Origin: Streptomyces sp. TRM49041
Lineage (GTDB): Bacteria > Actinomycetota > Actinomycetes > Streptomycetales > Streptomycetaceae
Assembly: GCF_008271805.1 (NCBI RefSeq)
Contig: NZ_VSRY01000150.1
Coordinates: 1 to 50,908 of the forward strand
DNA: 50,908 nucleotides
Reading direction: 5' to 3'
The translations under genes were made by a program, and so were the position numbers. The notes under the pieces were generated by a model. The model had not been told where the DNA came from. It saw nothing but the letters and a program-made list of their open reading frames with translations, and did no database searches. Of this stretch, positions 1-6,999 are shown piece by piece. How positions within the stretch are numbered: position 1 is the first letter of the stretch; each line of letters starts with the position of its first letter.

Positions 1-989
1 GGCTGACGCTGGCGTCGGCGGAAGAAGCGGCGGGTCTCGGCGGCGAGTTCGGCCTGGTCACGGGCTCGGTGCTGCCGGGGCAGGCTGTGCTTGAGGTCGG
101 CGTTGACCAGCTCGTCGGGGTTCAGCTCTGGCGAGTACGGCGGCAGGAAGTGCAGTTCGACGTCGTCGGGGTGGGCGGCGAGCCAGTCGCGGACCCTCTT
201 GGAGCGGTGGGCGGAGTGCCCGTCGACCACGAGGTGGACCTTGTGGTCGAAGTGGCCGGCGAGCCGGTCCAGGAAGCGGCACATCACCTCGGCGGTGAAG
301 CTCTCGGTGAAGACCATGAAGTGCATCCGGCCCTTGGTGCTGATCGCCGACATCGCGTTCACCGAGAACCGGTTCCCGCTCCGCCGCACCACGGGCGTCT
401 TCCCCTTCTCGCCCCAGGTGCGGCCGGTGACCTGATCCGAGCGGATGCCGACCTGGTCGGCGAAGAGGATCTCACCGCCTTCGGCCTTCGCCTTCGCACG
501 GATCTTCGGCCAGGTCTCCTGATGCCAGCGCGCCACCGCCTCCGGGTCCTGCTCGACGGCCCGCTTGTCCGGACGCTGGAAGGACAGCCCCCACCGCTTC
601 AGGTACTTGCCCACCCCCGGTTCGGTCAGCCGCACCCGGTACAGCTTCGCGATCAGCTCACCCACCAGCCGCCGCGTCCACAACTGCCCACTCACCCCCA
701 CGTCGCAGGGCCGGTGGTCGAGGACCGCCTGCCGTACTGCGGCCTGCTCGGCCTCCCCGAGGACCTGGTGCACCCCGACCGGCTTGCCCCGCGGCTGCAT
801 GACCAGCGCCTCCCGTCCGCCGGCCTGCCACTTCGCCCACCACCCGTCGACCGCCTTCAGCGACACCCCGAAGACCGCCGCCACGTCCTCACGGTCCCGG
901 CCCGCCACCAACGCGGCCACCGCCCGCAGCCGCAGGGCCTCCTGCGCCGACGGCGACAGATGCCGCGCGTCCCCCACCAGATCGCTCAC
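1..989 (-). CDS. IS630-family transposase, 3' end beyond the window
   Basis: DDE transposase of the IS630/Tc1 type, which cuts and pastes its element at TA targets. About 329 residues are visible. An N-terminal helix-turn-helix region (about residues 15-60, with the helix pattern around DREDVAAVFGVS) is followed by the catalytic core. The first Asp is D178 in FADQVG, the second D256 in VVDGHSAH, and the third acidic residue E293 in PELNPDE. GTG at 989 is chosen because TAGGGG lies just upstream on the minus strand. The reading frame is open to base 1, so the C-terminus is missing here. No frameshift or internal stop is visible, so it may be functional. Confidence 0.9.
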   Translation of the reverse strand, partial: MSDLVGDARHLSPSAQEALRLRAVAALVAGRDREDVAAVFGVSLKAVDGWWAKWQAGGREALVMQPRGKPVGVHQVLGEAEQAAVRQAVLDHRPCDVGVSGQLWTRRLVGELIAKLYRVRLTEPGVGKYLKRWGLSFQRPDKRAVEQDPEAVARWHQETWPKIRAKAKAEGGEILFADQVGIRSDQVTGRTWGEKGKTPVVRRSGNRFSVNAMSAISTKGRMHFMVFTESFTAEVMCRFLDRLAGHFDHKVHLVVDGHSAHRSKRVRDWLAAHPDDVELHFLPPYSPELNPDELVNADLKHSLPRQHRARDQAELAAETRRFFRRRQRQ

Positions 990-1050
990 ACCCCTACAAC
1001 GACCCAGAACCCGAACCGTTTCTGATCAATACGAGCGTAGGGCCTAGCGG
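1..1050 (-). mobile_element. IS630-type insertion sequence, one end
   Basis: The transposase gene and about 60 nt upstream of it form the transposase-start end of an insertion sequence. The stretch 995-1030, containing acccagaacccgaaccg, is the likely terminal region. The left end is outside the window, so the inverted repeats and TA duplication cannot be paired. The outer boundary near 1050 is approximate. The element ends within a few tens of bases of the stop codon of the neighbouring ATPase gene. Confidence 0.55.
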
Positions 1051-1070
1051 ATACTGACGCCGGAGATCAA

Positions 1071-1628
1071 TCATGTGCCCTTCACTTCCGCCCAGACGGA
1101 CTTGCCGAAGGGGATGTCGTCCACGCCCCAGGCGTCCGGACACAGGTGGTCAAGGATGATCAGCCCCCGCCCACGGTCACGTTCTCGGGACTCGGGCCGG
1201 GGCCGCGGTCGTCGGCGTACGGGATCCTGTACCTCGATGCGGGTCCGTGCACCGTCGGCGTCGATCCGGACCCGTACGGAGTCTCCGGGTTCGGTCCCGT
1301 ACCTCAGGGCGTTGGTGACCAACTCGCTGGTCACGAGGACCACCGACTCGACGTGGTCGGGCGATGCGTCCGGGACGTGGCAGCCGACGTACTCGCGCAC
1401 GAACTCCCGGGCGGCTTTGGCGGATCGGGGCTCACTCTCCAGCAGAAGGACCGACGGGGCGTCGTCACGCGGCACGCGGCTGCCGGGGGAAGTACCCCGC
1501 CTTCGTTGGCCGGACTTCCCCTGCGCGCCTCTCTCGAGCACACCGGGGTCCGGGACGTGGTAGACCTCCCGCTGTTTCGTACGACTGCTCTCCTCAGGCA
1601 CGCTCGTTCCTCTCCGTAGCGCTTCCAC
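1071..1628 (-). CDS. ATP-binding protein, SpoIIAB/RsbW-type (WhiJ-locus ATPase)
   Basis: 185-residue GHKL ATPase of the streptomycete anti-sigma-factor-like class. After a poorly conserved, basic N-terminal extension (about 55 residues) comes an HATPase domain. The N box is ELVTNALRYG, the D/G1 region VQDPVRR, and the glycine-rich GRGLIILDHL motif precedes the C-terminus. The G1 box is weaker than in classical kinases, as is usual in this family. It is divergent from the XRE/DUF5753 gene, with 77 nt between starts, which is the usual arrangement of WhiJ-type loci. GTG at 1628 is the outermost plausible start; an internal start after the basic extension is possible. Its partner is unknown; a sigma factor or the neighbouring regulators are candidates by analogy. 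Confidence 0.8.
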   Translation of the reverse strand: MEALRRGTSVPEESSRTKQREVYHVPDPGVLERGAQGKSGQRRRGTSPGSRVPRDDAPSVLLLESEPRSAKAAREFVREYVGCHVPDASPDHVESVVLVTSELVTNALRYGTEPGDSVRVRIDADGARTRIEVQDPVRRRPRPRPESRERDRGRGLIILDHLCPDAWGVDDIPFGKSVWAEVKGT

Positions 1629-1705
1629 TACTCAGGGCGGTTAAGCGTGGCGCAGCGTCGGGAAGCCTTCAACGTGTTGGAAACGGACGGAGAGTTGGTG
1701 ACGCC

Positions 1706-2545
1706 TTGGTCAACCGCAAGGAGCTGAACCCCGACAGCAGCCCGGAGGCCGCCTTCGGGGCACGGGTACGCAGTTCACGAGAGGTTCACGGGTGGACACA
1801 GGAAGACTTAGGTACGCGCATGGGGTACTCCGGCACGCATGTCTCGGCCGTCGAAACCGGTCGCAAGGTGCCAACCCTTCGATTCGCGCGCAGTGCGGAT
1901 CGCGTCTTCGGCACGGGTGACACGGCCGACACGTTCGAACGCCAGTGGCGGGAGATCCGCCACGGCGCCATGCTGGAGGGCTTTCCGGAGTACGTCGGCT
2001 ACGAAGGGCGCGCGGCAGAGATCCGGCTCTACGAAGTCGGTGTCGTCCCTGGCCTCCTGCAGACACCGGAGTACGCGGCGGTGCTCGCGCGGAGCGCCGT
2101 GAAGCGGGGTGCGATCACGGCCGACCAGGCGGACGAGCGCATCCGGCTCGTCGCGGAGCGGCAGGCCACGCTCGTCCGCGCGTCACCGCCGCTGATCTTC
2201 GTGGTGCTGGACGAAAGCTGCATCCGCCGGCCCATCGGTGAGCCCGCTGTCATGGAGGCGCAGTTGGACCGGCTGGCGGAGTTCGCCGAACTGCCGCACA
2301 GTGTGTTCCAGATCGCCCCGTTCGCCATGGGCGCTCGCCGTCCCTTCAATCTGCCGATCACGGTGCTGACCATGGCGGATCGCTCGCTCATGTCGTATGC
2401 CGAGTCCGCTCAACGCGGCCATCTGGAGCGGGAAAGCACCTCTGTGCTGCCCATGTTGACGGCCTACCATCAGCTACAGGCCGAAGCCGCCTCGCAGGCG
2501 GAATCTGTGGCCGTGATCGATCAGCTGCGAAAGGGCATCCCGTGA
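1706..2545 (+). CDS. XRE-family regulator with DUF5753 (WhiJ/Scr1-like)
   Basis: 279-residue DNA-binding protein. Residues about 10-70 form an XRE helix-turn-helix (SREVHGWTQEDLGTRMGYSG, then HVSAVETGRKVP). Residues about 95-270 are DUF5753 (YEVGVVPGLLQTPEYA is its hallmark start). The upstream frame stays open but is not conserved-looking. TTG at 1706 gives the expected VNRKELNP N-terminus, and GGAGAG lies 11 nt upstream, a slightly long spacing. Its end overlaps the DUF397 gene by 4 nt, so the two are translationally coupled. Proteins of this type (WhiJ, Scr1) control development or antibiotic production together with the adjacent DUF397 protein. The target here is unknown. Confidence 0.88.
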   Translation: MVNRKELNPDSSPEAAFGARVRSSREVHGWTQEDLGTRMGYSGTHVSAVETGRKVPTLRFARSADRVFGTGDTADTFERQWREIRHGAMLEGFPEYVGYEGRAAEIRLYEVGVVPGLLQTPEYAAVLARSAVKRGAITADQADERIRLVAERQATLVRASPPLIFVVLDESCIRRPIGEPAVMEAQLDRLAEFAELPHSVFQIAPFAMGARRPFNLPITVLTMADRSLMSYAESAQRGHLERESTSVLPMLTAYHQLQAEAASQAESVAVIDQLRKGIP

Positions 2546-2751
2546 CGACCGAAACCCCGTGTTGGTTCACGTCCTCGTACAGCGACAACGGCGGCCAGTG
2601 CGTCGAGGTCGCCGCCAACCTCGTCGCCTCGCGCGGCGTGGTCCCCGTCCGTGACTCCAAGAACCCGAGCGGCCCGGTGCTCGACGTGCCCGCCGACGTG
2701 TTCGCCTCCTTCGTGGCGGGCGTCAGGGCGGGCGAGTTCGGCAACGGCTGA
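2542..2751 (+). CDS. DUF397 small protein
   Basis: 69-residue DUF397 protein with the typical pattern W-x-SSYS-x-NGGQCVEVA near the N-terminus, then VPVRDSKNPSGP and an FVAGVRAGEF end. The GTG start at 2542 overlaps the stop of the XRE gene (GTGA). DUF397 proteins accompany WhiJ-like regulators in streptomycetes and are thought to modulate them. No DNA-binding motif is visible. The family assignment is firm; the action on its neighbour is inferred from the conserved pairing. Confidence 0.88.
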   Translation: MTTETPCWFTSSYSDNGGQCVEVAANLVASRGVVPVRDSKNPSGPVLDVPADVFASFVAGVRAGEFGNG

Positions 2752-3244
2752 CCTCCGTCGCGCTCTCGGTCAGGCGTCGGCAGCAGAGAGCACAGCAAGA
2801 GGCGGAAGCACCAGTGGCCGTGCCGAACGGCTCCTCCACCCTCCTGCGACACGCCGGGAGTCGTCGTACAGCGGCACCGTGACTGTATGCATCCACCACC
2901 GGGTCGCGGCGTACCGCGCCCCGGTGGGCGGCGGAAGCCGGAGGCGCCCGCCGGGTGCCTGGCGCCACGGCGGGAACGGCTCGCATCGGCGGCAGGGCCG
3001 AGGACGACCACCGCGGGGCTGTCCTCGCGGGCCGCTCGGTCCACCGCGTGGCGGCGGTGACCGATGCCACGCACGGGTGTCAAATCTCCTGGGACGCATG
3101 TCAGTTGCCTTGTATAGAGTGCAGATGCAGCCAGGGGGAGCCGACCGGACGTATGCGACGGTGCGGTCTGCTGATGGATCCGTCACGTCTCATGCCATGG
3201 ACCCCCTGCGCCGTAACGACAAAACGGGGAAACGGGGAAGACCC
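2752..3244 (+). other. intergenic region, 493 nt
   Basis: No convincing gene lies here. A weak hairpin (CTGACC at 2748-2753 with GGTCAG at 2768-2773) could end the DUF397 transcript. A possible -10 hexamer TATAGA at 3113-3118 lies about 130 nt before the protease start, but no matching -35 is clear. Several reading frames are open by GC bias only. Confidence 0.4.
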
Positions 3245-3802
3245 ATGAGACATGGCATACGCGTGCTCGCCGCTCTCGGCGCCACGGCCGCCGCACTGAC
3301 CCTGACCGCTCAGCCCGCCTCGGCCAACTCCTTCGGGCCGCTCTTCGCGGACAACAAGGCACACAGCTTCTTCTACGACGACGACCTGTCGTCGAAGCAG
3401 CGCTCGGGCATGGACTGGGCGCGCAAGAAGTCGCTGGCCGGTCCGACGGACATGACGACAAGCGTCAACCGGTCATACAACAAGCAGGTGGACGTGTGGT
3501 CCTATGCCACCTGGAACCCGACCGGTGACCAGAAGAAGTGGTACGCCTGGACCACCTGCGTCAAGCGGGTGAGCGGCAGCTCGAAGAAGTGCGACCAGTT
3601 CACGATCGTCTTCAACAACAAGGTGCCGCACTCGAACTACAAGTCGCTCAGCTGCCATGAGATCGGCCACAGCGTCGGCCTGGGTCACGCGAGCGGCAAG
3701 AACAGCAGCTACACATCGGCGAATCGTTCCTGCATGCGGGGAAACCCTGACCACAACTACTACTCCAAGCATGACAAGAAGCACATCAATGGCCGTTACT
3801 GA
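3245..3802 (+). CDS. secreted matrixin-like zinc metalloprotease
   Basis: 185-residue secreted protease. A Sec signal peptide (residues 1-27: basic MRHGIR, hydrophobic core, cleavage near QPASA-N) is followed by a small catalytic domain. The metzincin motif HEIGHSVGLGH at residues 138-148 gives zinc ligands H138, H142 and H148 and catalytic E139. M164 in SCMRG is a plausible Met-turn. C105, C116, C137 and C163 could form disulfides. The third ligand is His, unlike snapalysin, which has Asp. ATG at 3245 is chosen over longer frames because it has a signal peptide and GGGGAAG just upstream. The domain is shorter than most matrixins. It is followed after 36 nt by a lipoprotein gene, probably in the same transcript. 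Confidence 0.85.
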   Translation: MRHGIRVLAALGATAAALTLTAQPASANSFGPLFADNKAHSFFYDDDLSSKQRSGMDWARKKSLAGPTDMTTSVNRSYNKQVDVWSYATWNPTGDQKKWYAWTTCVKRVSGSSKKCDQFTIVFNNKVPHSNYKSLSCHEIGHSVGLGHASGKNSSYTSANRSCMRGNPDHNYYSKHDKKHINGRY

Positions 3803-3838
3803 GCAGGACCGACACAAGAAGAGGAGAGTGGGCAACCG

Positions 3839-4603
3839 ATGAGCCACCGCATGCGCACGCGTACCGCACGGGCGACCACGGCCGCCGCCACCCTCGCCGT
3901 CCTGCTGGCCGCGACGGCCTGCTCGGCGGACGGCGGCGGTACCCGCGCCGACGACACCCGCGTCGGCGACCGCGGGGACGGCGCTGCCGCTCCCGCCGGG
4001 TTCTGGGGCGCCCACGCGGGAAGCGGATCCTCCGAGGCGGACCCGCCTGCGAGCCTTCCTGAGCTCGCCGACCGTTCTGACCTGGTCGTCCTCGGCACGA
4101 TCGCGGGCGCCAAGGAGGGCAAGGACTACACCGATCCCGGCAAGCCGTCGAACCGGACGTCGAACATCGACATCCGTGTCGAGAAGTCCAGCAAACCCGG
4201 GGTGACCGATGCTGTCGTCGAGTTCACGCGTGCCCCCGGGGTCGAGCTGAACGACATCGTGGCCGACCTGCCCAAGGGCCAGTACGTCTTCTACCTCACG
4301 TCCTGGTACCAGGGGCCCGAAGGCCCGGTCTACAGCTGCACCTCCGCCGCTCGGTGCGTGGTCAGCGCCGAGGGCGGGACGCTTCGGACGCCCCGCGACC
4401 CGGAGGTCGCACAGGAGCTGACGGACGGCACCAGGGCCGCGGTCGGTACGTCCGCTCCCCGTAGGTCCGCATCCGCGTCGGACGGGGCCGCTTCCGCGGA
4501 GCCCGAGCGGGGCGGTCAGAGCGGACAGCCGGCGAAGACCCTGCCGGTTCAGCTCAACAGCGCCGAGGACGTCTTCGCCCTCAGCACCGCCGCCAAGGGC
4601 TGA
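3839..4603 (+). CDS. lipoprotein of unknown function
   Basis: 254-residue exported lipoprotein. A basic N-terminus and hydrophobic stretch end in the lipobox LLAATAC, with lipidated C28. After a low-complexity Gly/Asp/Ala linker, the region of about residues 75-190 is a predicted compact domain (LPELADRSDLVVLGTI, later LPKGQYVFYLTSWY) with two cysteines near YSCTSAARC. This resembles small secreted beta-rich domains, but I do not recognise the family. The tail is Ser/Ala rich. ATG at 3839 is preceded by GAGGAG. Its position directly behind the metalloprotease suggests a role linked to it, such as substrate, chaperone or inhibitor; this is inference only. Confidence 0.75.
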   Translation: MSHRMRTRTARATTAAATLAVLLAATACSADGGGTRADDTRVGDRGDGAAAPAGFWGAHAGSGSSEADPPASLPELADRSDLVVLGTIAGAKEGKDYTDPGKPSNRTSNIDIRVEKSSKPGVTDAVVEFTRAPGVELNDIVADLPKGQYVFYLTSWYQGPEGPVYSCTSAARCVVSAEGGTLRTPRDPEVAQELTDGTRAAVGTSAPRRSASASDGAASAEPERGGQSGQPAKTLPVQLNSAEDVFALSTAAKG

Positions 4604-4678
4604 CCGGGACCGCGCCCCGGCGTGATCCGCAGGGGTCGCACCGGGGCGCTTCACGCCGCGTCCGTTCCGGCCCCGTCA

Positions 4679-4700
4679 CCCCTCCCTTCGGGGGGAGGGG
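4679..4700 (+). terminator. hairpin after lipoprotein gene
   Basis: CCCCTCCC (4679-4686) pairs with GGGAGGGG (4693-4700) around a TTCGGG loop. It lies 75 nt past the stop. There is no T tract, as is common for streptomycete terminators. Confidence 0.55.
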
Positions 4701-4881
4701 GCGATGGCCCACCTGATGACCTAGGCGGGCGGAGGGCGCGACCGGACCGAGTGACGCCGGCCCGGCGCGTGCCGCGGAACCGGCAGGTCGCCCCCGAGGC
4801 GCACAGCAGGGCCCCGCCGAGGGTGGTGATGGCGCATCCCTTCCATGGTGGAGGACGGTGTCTCGTACGCCCGCCCCGGCC

Positions 4882-4916
4882 GGCCGCCCCGGAGTACGCA
4901 CCACTCCGGGGCGGCC
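4882..4916 (+). terminator. 14-bp perfect inverted repeat
   Basis: GGCCGCCCCGGAGT (4882-4895) and ACTCCGGGGCGGCC (4903-4916) with a 7-nt loop. It is a very stable hairpin 80 nt before the next gene and probably a second terminator that insulates it. Confidence 0.6.
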
Positions 4917-4996
4917 CCCTGTCGCCGCCTGGCTGGAGCGGGACCGGTCCGGGTTGTAGGGACTGATCACCGAGCGACTCGTGGGGAGCGTGCGGT

Positions 4997-5494
4997 ATGG
5001 CTGGGGGAGAGCGGAAGTTCCTGTTCCTGTTGGCGAGTACGCGTACGGGCGGGAACACCGAGCAACTGGCCCGGCGGGCCGCCGGGGGGCTGGGCGACGG
5101 CACTCACCCGCAGCCCGAAGGCAACGCGCGGCGTCTGCTGGACGCGACCCTGGAGGCGACCGATGTGGTGATCGCCTCGCCCCTGTACTGGTACAGCGTG
5201 TGCACGCCCGCGAAGCTGTACCTCGACCACTGGACCGGATGGATGCGCGTCCCGGGTCTCGACTTCCGGGCCCGGACGGCCGGCAAGACGCTGTGGGGCG
5301 TCACCGCCCTCGCCGGAGACGACCGTTCCGTCGCCGACCCGCTGATCGGCGCCCTCCGCAACACGGCCACGTACATGGACATGCACGGTGTCGCCGCGGC
5401 TCCGAGGTTGAAGAACCGACATGAGCCTTCGACCTGGGCCGGTTCGGGCCTGCGTGCTGGACGTGTACCGAGGCCGCCACGGCATGTCCGCTGA
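4997..5494 (+). pseudogene. flavodoxin-like FMN protein, internally shortened and with an altered C-terminus
   Basis: 165-residue frame related to streptomycete flavodoxin/NADPH-dependent FMN reductases. The N-terminal phosphate loop (FLFLLASTRTGGNTEQLARR) and the second flavin segment (VVIASPLYWYSV, KLYLDHW) are clear. The roughly 30-40 residues that normally join helix 1 to the PEGN segment are absent: AAGGLGDG runs straight into THPQPEGN. From about residue 130 onward (after MDMHG) the sequence becomes Pro/Arg rich and no longer looks like the family, which suggests a frameshift near 5390. ATG at 4997 follows GGGGAG closely. It may be a decaying gene or a minimal flavoprotein; I favour decay. 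Confidence 0.55.
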
Positions 5495-5578
5495 GACGGC
5501 GCGAATGCACTCTCAGGGCAGCCGTGCGAGTCTGAAATCAGCCCAGCGTCCGGGATCCGCTCCAGGAGGCGATCGATC

Positions 5579-5752
5579 GTGGGCAAGAAACAGACCCGGG
5601 TGAACCGCGGCGCCCGTACCGGTGGCCATGAGCACCGGACCGCCACGACTGCCGAGACGAAGGAACAGGCCAAGGCATCGGCCCGGCCCGAGAGGGAACG
5701 ACCGATACCGGAGCCGGCTCAGCGGAAGCAACCGAAGTTCGGCCACAACTGA
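5579..5752 (+). CDS. small basic protein of unknown function (57 aa)
   Basis: GTG at 5579 is preceded by a perfect AGGAGG (5564-5569, 9-nt spacing) and opens a 57-codon frame ending at TGA 5750-5752. The product starts MGKKQTRVNRGARTGGHEHR and ends QRKQPKFGHN. It is highly charged, with no hydrophobic core, no cysteine and no signal peptide. Such a composition fits a nucleic-acid-associated or disordered peptide. I think similar small basic proteins occur in other streptomycetes, but I cannot confirm this here. The strong ribosome site is the main reason for calling it. Confidence 0.6.
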   Translation: MGKKQTRVNRGARTGGHEHRTATTAETKEQAKASARPERERPIPEPAQRKQPKFGHN

Positions 5753-5763
5753 TCCCCGGCGCA

Positions 5764-5790
5764 CCGGTGGCACCTACGGGGCGCCACCGG
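5764..5790. terminator. possible bidirectional terminator
   Basis: CCGGTGGC (5764-5771) and GCCACCGG (5783-5790) flank an 11-nt loop. It lies between the small gene (+) and the convergent DUF1992 gene (-). Confidence 0.4.
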
Positions 5791-5873
5791 CGACGGCTGC
5801 GCGAACGCGGTCAGGCGGGTAGGGCGGGCACGATGTCGTCGTCGCGGCTCGTGTCCCTGGTGTGCGCGGCCCG

Positions 5874-6275
5874 TCACGAGTGGTGCGACGCGCGCCAGTC
5901 CCTCAGCAGCTCGTCCACGTCGAACGGCTTCAGGTTCAGGGGTGGGCCCGGCGGTGGGCGGCGGACAGCTGTTGCGATCTTTTCGTTGATCTCGGTGATG
6001 ATGCGGCGTACCTGGCCCTCCGAGACCGCCCTGCCCACCGCCTCCAGCGCGTCCTCCGCATCCTTGCGGAGGGCGAGGGTCGGGGGCAGGGCGGACAGGC
6101 CCTCGCGGTTCATCTTGCCCTTGACCCACCACAGCTCGTCGTAGGGGGCGGCGTCGTCGGGCAGAGGTTTTCCCAGGCCGGAGAGGTGGGCGAAGTCGCC
6201 GCGTTCCGTCGCCTCCCGGATCTGCCTGTCGACCCATGACTCGAAGTCGATCCCAGGGGGTTTCCGCTCGGTCAT
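5874..6275 (-). CDS. DUF1992 (DnaJ-homologue-subfamily-C-28-like) protein
   Basis: 133-residue cytoplasmic protein with the DUF1992 signature in its first half: FESWVDRQIREATERGDFAHL, then GLGKPLPDD and WWVKGKMNREG. The second half (ALRKDAEDALEAVGRAV, INEKIATAV) is helical and ends with a short proline-rich stretch and LLRDW. ATG at 6275 starts MTERKPPGIDFESW and matches the usual start; longer frames upstream are not family-like. Function is not established; in eukaryotes the domain occurs in a J-domain protein of the Golgi. It is convergent with the small basic gene. Confidence 0.85.
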   Translation of the reverse strand: MTERKPPGIDFESWVDRQIREATERGDFAHLSGLGKPLPDDAAPYDELWWVKGKMNREGLSALPPTLALRKDAEDALEAVGRAVSEGQVRRIITEINEKIATAVRRPPPGPPLNLKPFDVDELLRDWRASHHS

Positions 6276-6427
6276 GGAGCCAGGGTACGGGGCGGGCCCG
6301 GCTCGGCAGGTGGCCCGGCGCGGTCTGTCCGCGAAGCGCGACCCCGGCCGGTACGCCGCCGGCACGCCGTACGCGACGACTCCGTATGGTCACGGGTCCG
6401 GCGGCCCCGGCCGTCGAAACAAAGGCA

Positions 6428-6467
6428 GGGGTCCCCGTTCCGCACCGAAATGCGGAATGGGGACCCC
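6428..6467 (-). terminator. terminator of the cold-shock gene
   Basis: GGGGTCCCCGTTCCGCA (6428-6444) and TGCGGAATGGGGACCCC (6451-6467) form a 17-bp stem with one G-T pair and a 6-nt loop. On the minus strand it is followed by a T-rich run (TGCCTTTGTTTCG), as for an intrinsic terminator. It lies 44 nt after the cold-shock stop. Confidence 0.8.
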
Positions 6468-6510
6468 TTGGATACTGCTAAGTCGTGCGCGATCCGCCGA
6501 CCCTGCCCAA

Positions 6511-6714
6511 TCAGGCCGGGGTGACGTTCTCCGCCTGCGGGCCCTTCGGGCCCTGCGTGACGTCGAAGTTCACGACCTGGTTCTCCTCGAGGGAGCGGAA
6601 CCCGGACGCGTTGATCGCGGAGTAGTGGACGAAGACATCCGGGCCGCCGCCGTCCTGAGCGATGAAGCCAAAGCCCTTTTCAGCGTTGAACCACTTGACG
6701 GTTCCGGTAGCCAT
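6511..6714 (-). CDS. cold-shock protein (CspA family)
   Basis: 67-residue single cold-shock domain that binds single-stranded RNA or DNA. RNP1 is KGFGFIA and RNP2 VFVHYSAI; the start MATGTVKWFNAEKGFGFI is canonical. ATG at 6714 is chosen because AAGGAGGG lies 6 nt upstream; the 15-codon extension possible upstream is leader sequence. The gene is monocistronic, with a strong terminator after it and a leader of 100 nt or more that contains a terminator-like hairpin. It probably acts as an RNA chaperone. Regulation through the leader is plausible, as in other csp genes. Confidence 0.95.
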   Translation of the reverse strand: MATGTVKWFNAEKGFGFIAQDGGGPDVFVHYSAINASGFRSLEENQVVNFDVTQGPKGPQAENVTPA

Positions 6715-6850
6715 AAGCCCTCCTTGGGCCAAAGGGTTGCCCTGCTCCAGAACCTGCAAACAAGTCTGAAAACTACAAAAGCCTGCGGGTCACATGCTCC
6801 GCAGGCTCTGTACTGCAAGGGAAACCAAACTGCAACTTGCGATGAGCCTA
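6715..6850 (-). promoter_or_regulatory. cold-shock gene leader with attenuator-like hairpin
   Basis: On the minus strand, AGCCTGCGG (6807-6799), a 10-nt loop and CCGCAGGCT (6788-6780) form a perfect 9-bp stem. It is directly followed by TTTGTAGTTTTC (6779-6768), a textbook intrinsic-terminator layout 54-93 nt before the start codon. A possible -10 TAGGCT lies at 6849-6844. Premature termination or a temperature-sensitive leader would fit; this is inferred from structure only. Confidence 0.6.
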
Positions 6851-6987
6851 GCACGCAGCGTGCGGGCATGGGTAGAGGGAAAGATCACTCCATCGGGAGA
6901 TCCCCCGGATGTTTGAACAGGGGGAACGCGGGCGAAGGACCCGCCCGGTACGTCCACCCGGCGGGACGGCACCGACAGGGTGGGGTC

Positions 6988-6993
6988 TAGCCT
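6988..6993 (+). promoter_or_regulatory. -10 hexamer, leaderless mqnA promoter
   Basis: TAGCCT fits TANNNT and lies 6 nt before the GTG at 7000, with no ribosome site between. This is the spacing expected when transcription starts on the first base of the start codon. The -35 is weak. Confidence 0.5.
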
Positions 6994-6999
6994 CACGAT

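Larger units (their letters stand above)
4604..4996 (+). other. intergenic region with two hairpins, 393 nt
   Basis: No gene is supported. The stretch contains two strong inverted repeats, listed separately, which can end transcription from the lipoprotein gene. Nothing else stands out apart from generally GC-rich sequence and a possible ribosome site just before the next gene. Confidence 0.5.

Noticed and set aside
2723..3070. 115-codon minus-strand frame in the intergenic region
   Set aside because: No ribosome site or recognisable domain; composition is that of a random GC-rich frame.
2651..3244. Long N-terminal extension of the metalloprotease frame
   Set aside because: The signal peptide and ribosome site place the start at 3245; the extension overlaps the DUF397 gene and is Arg/Gly-rich shadow sequence.
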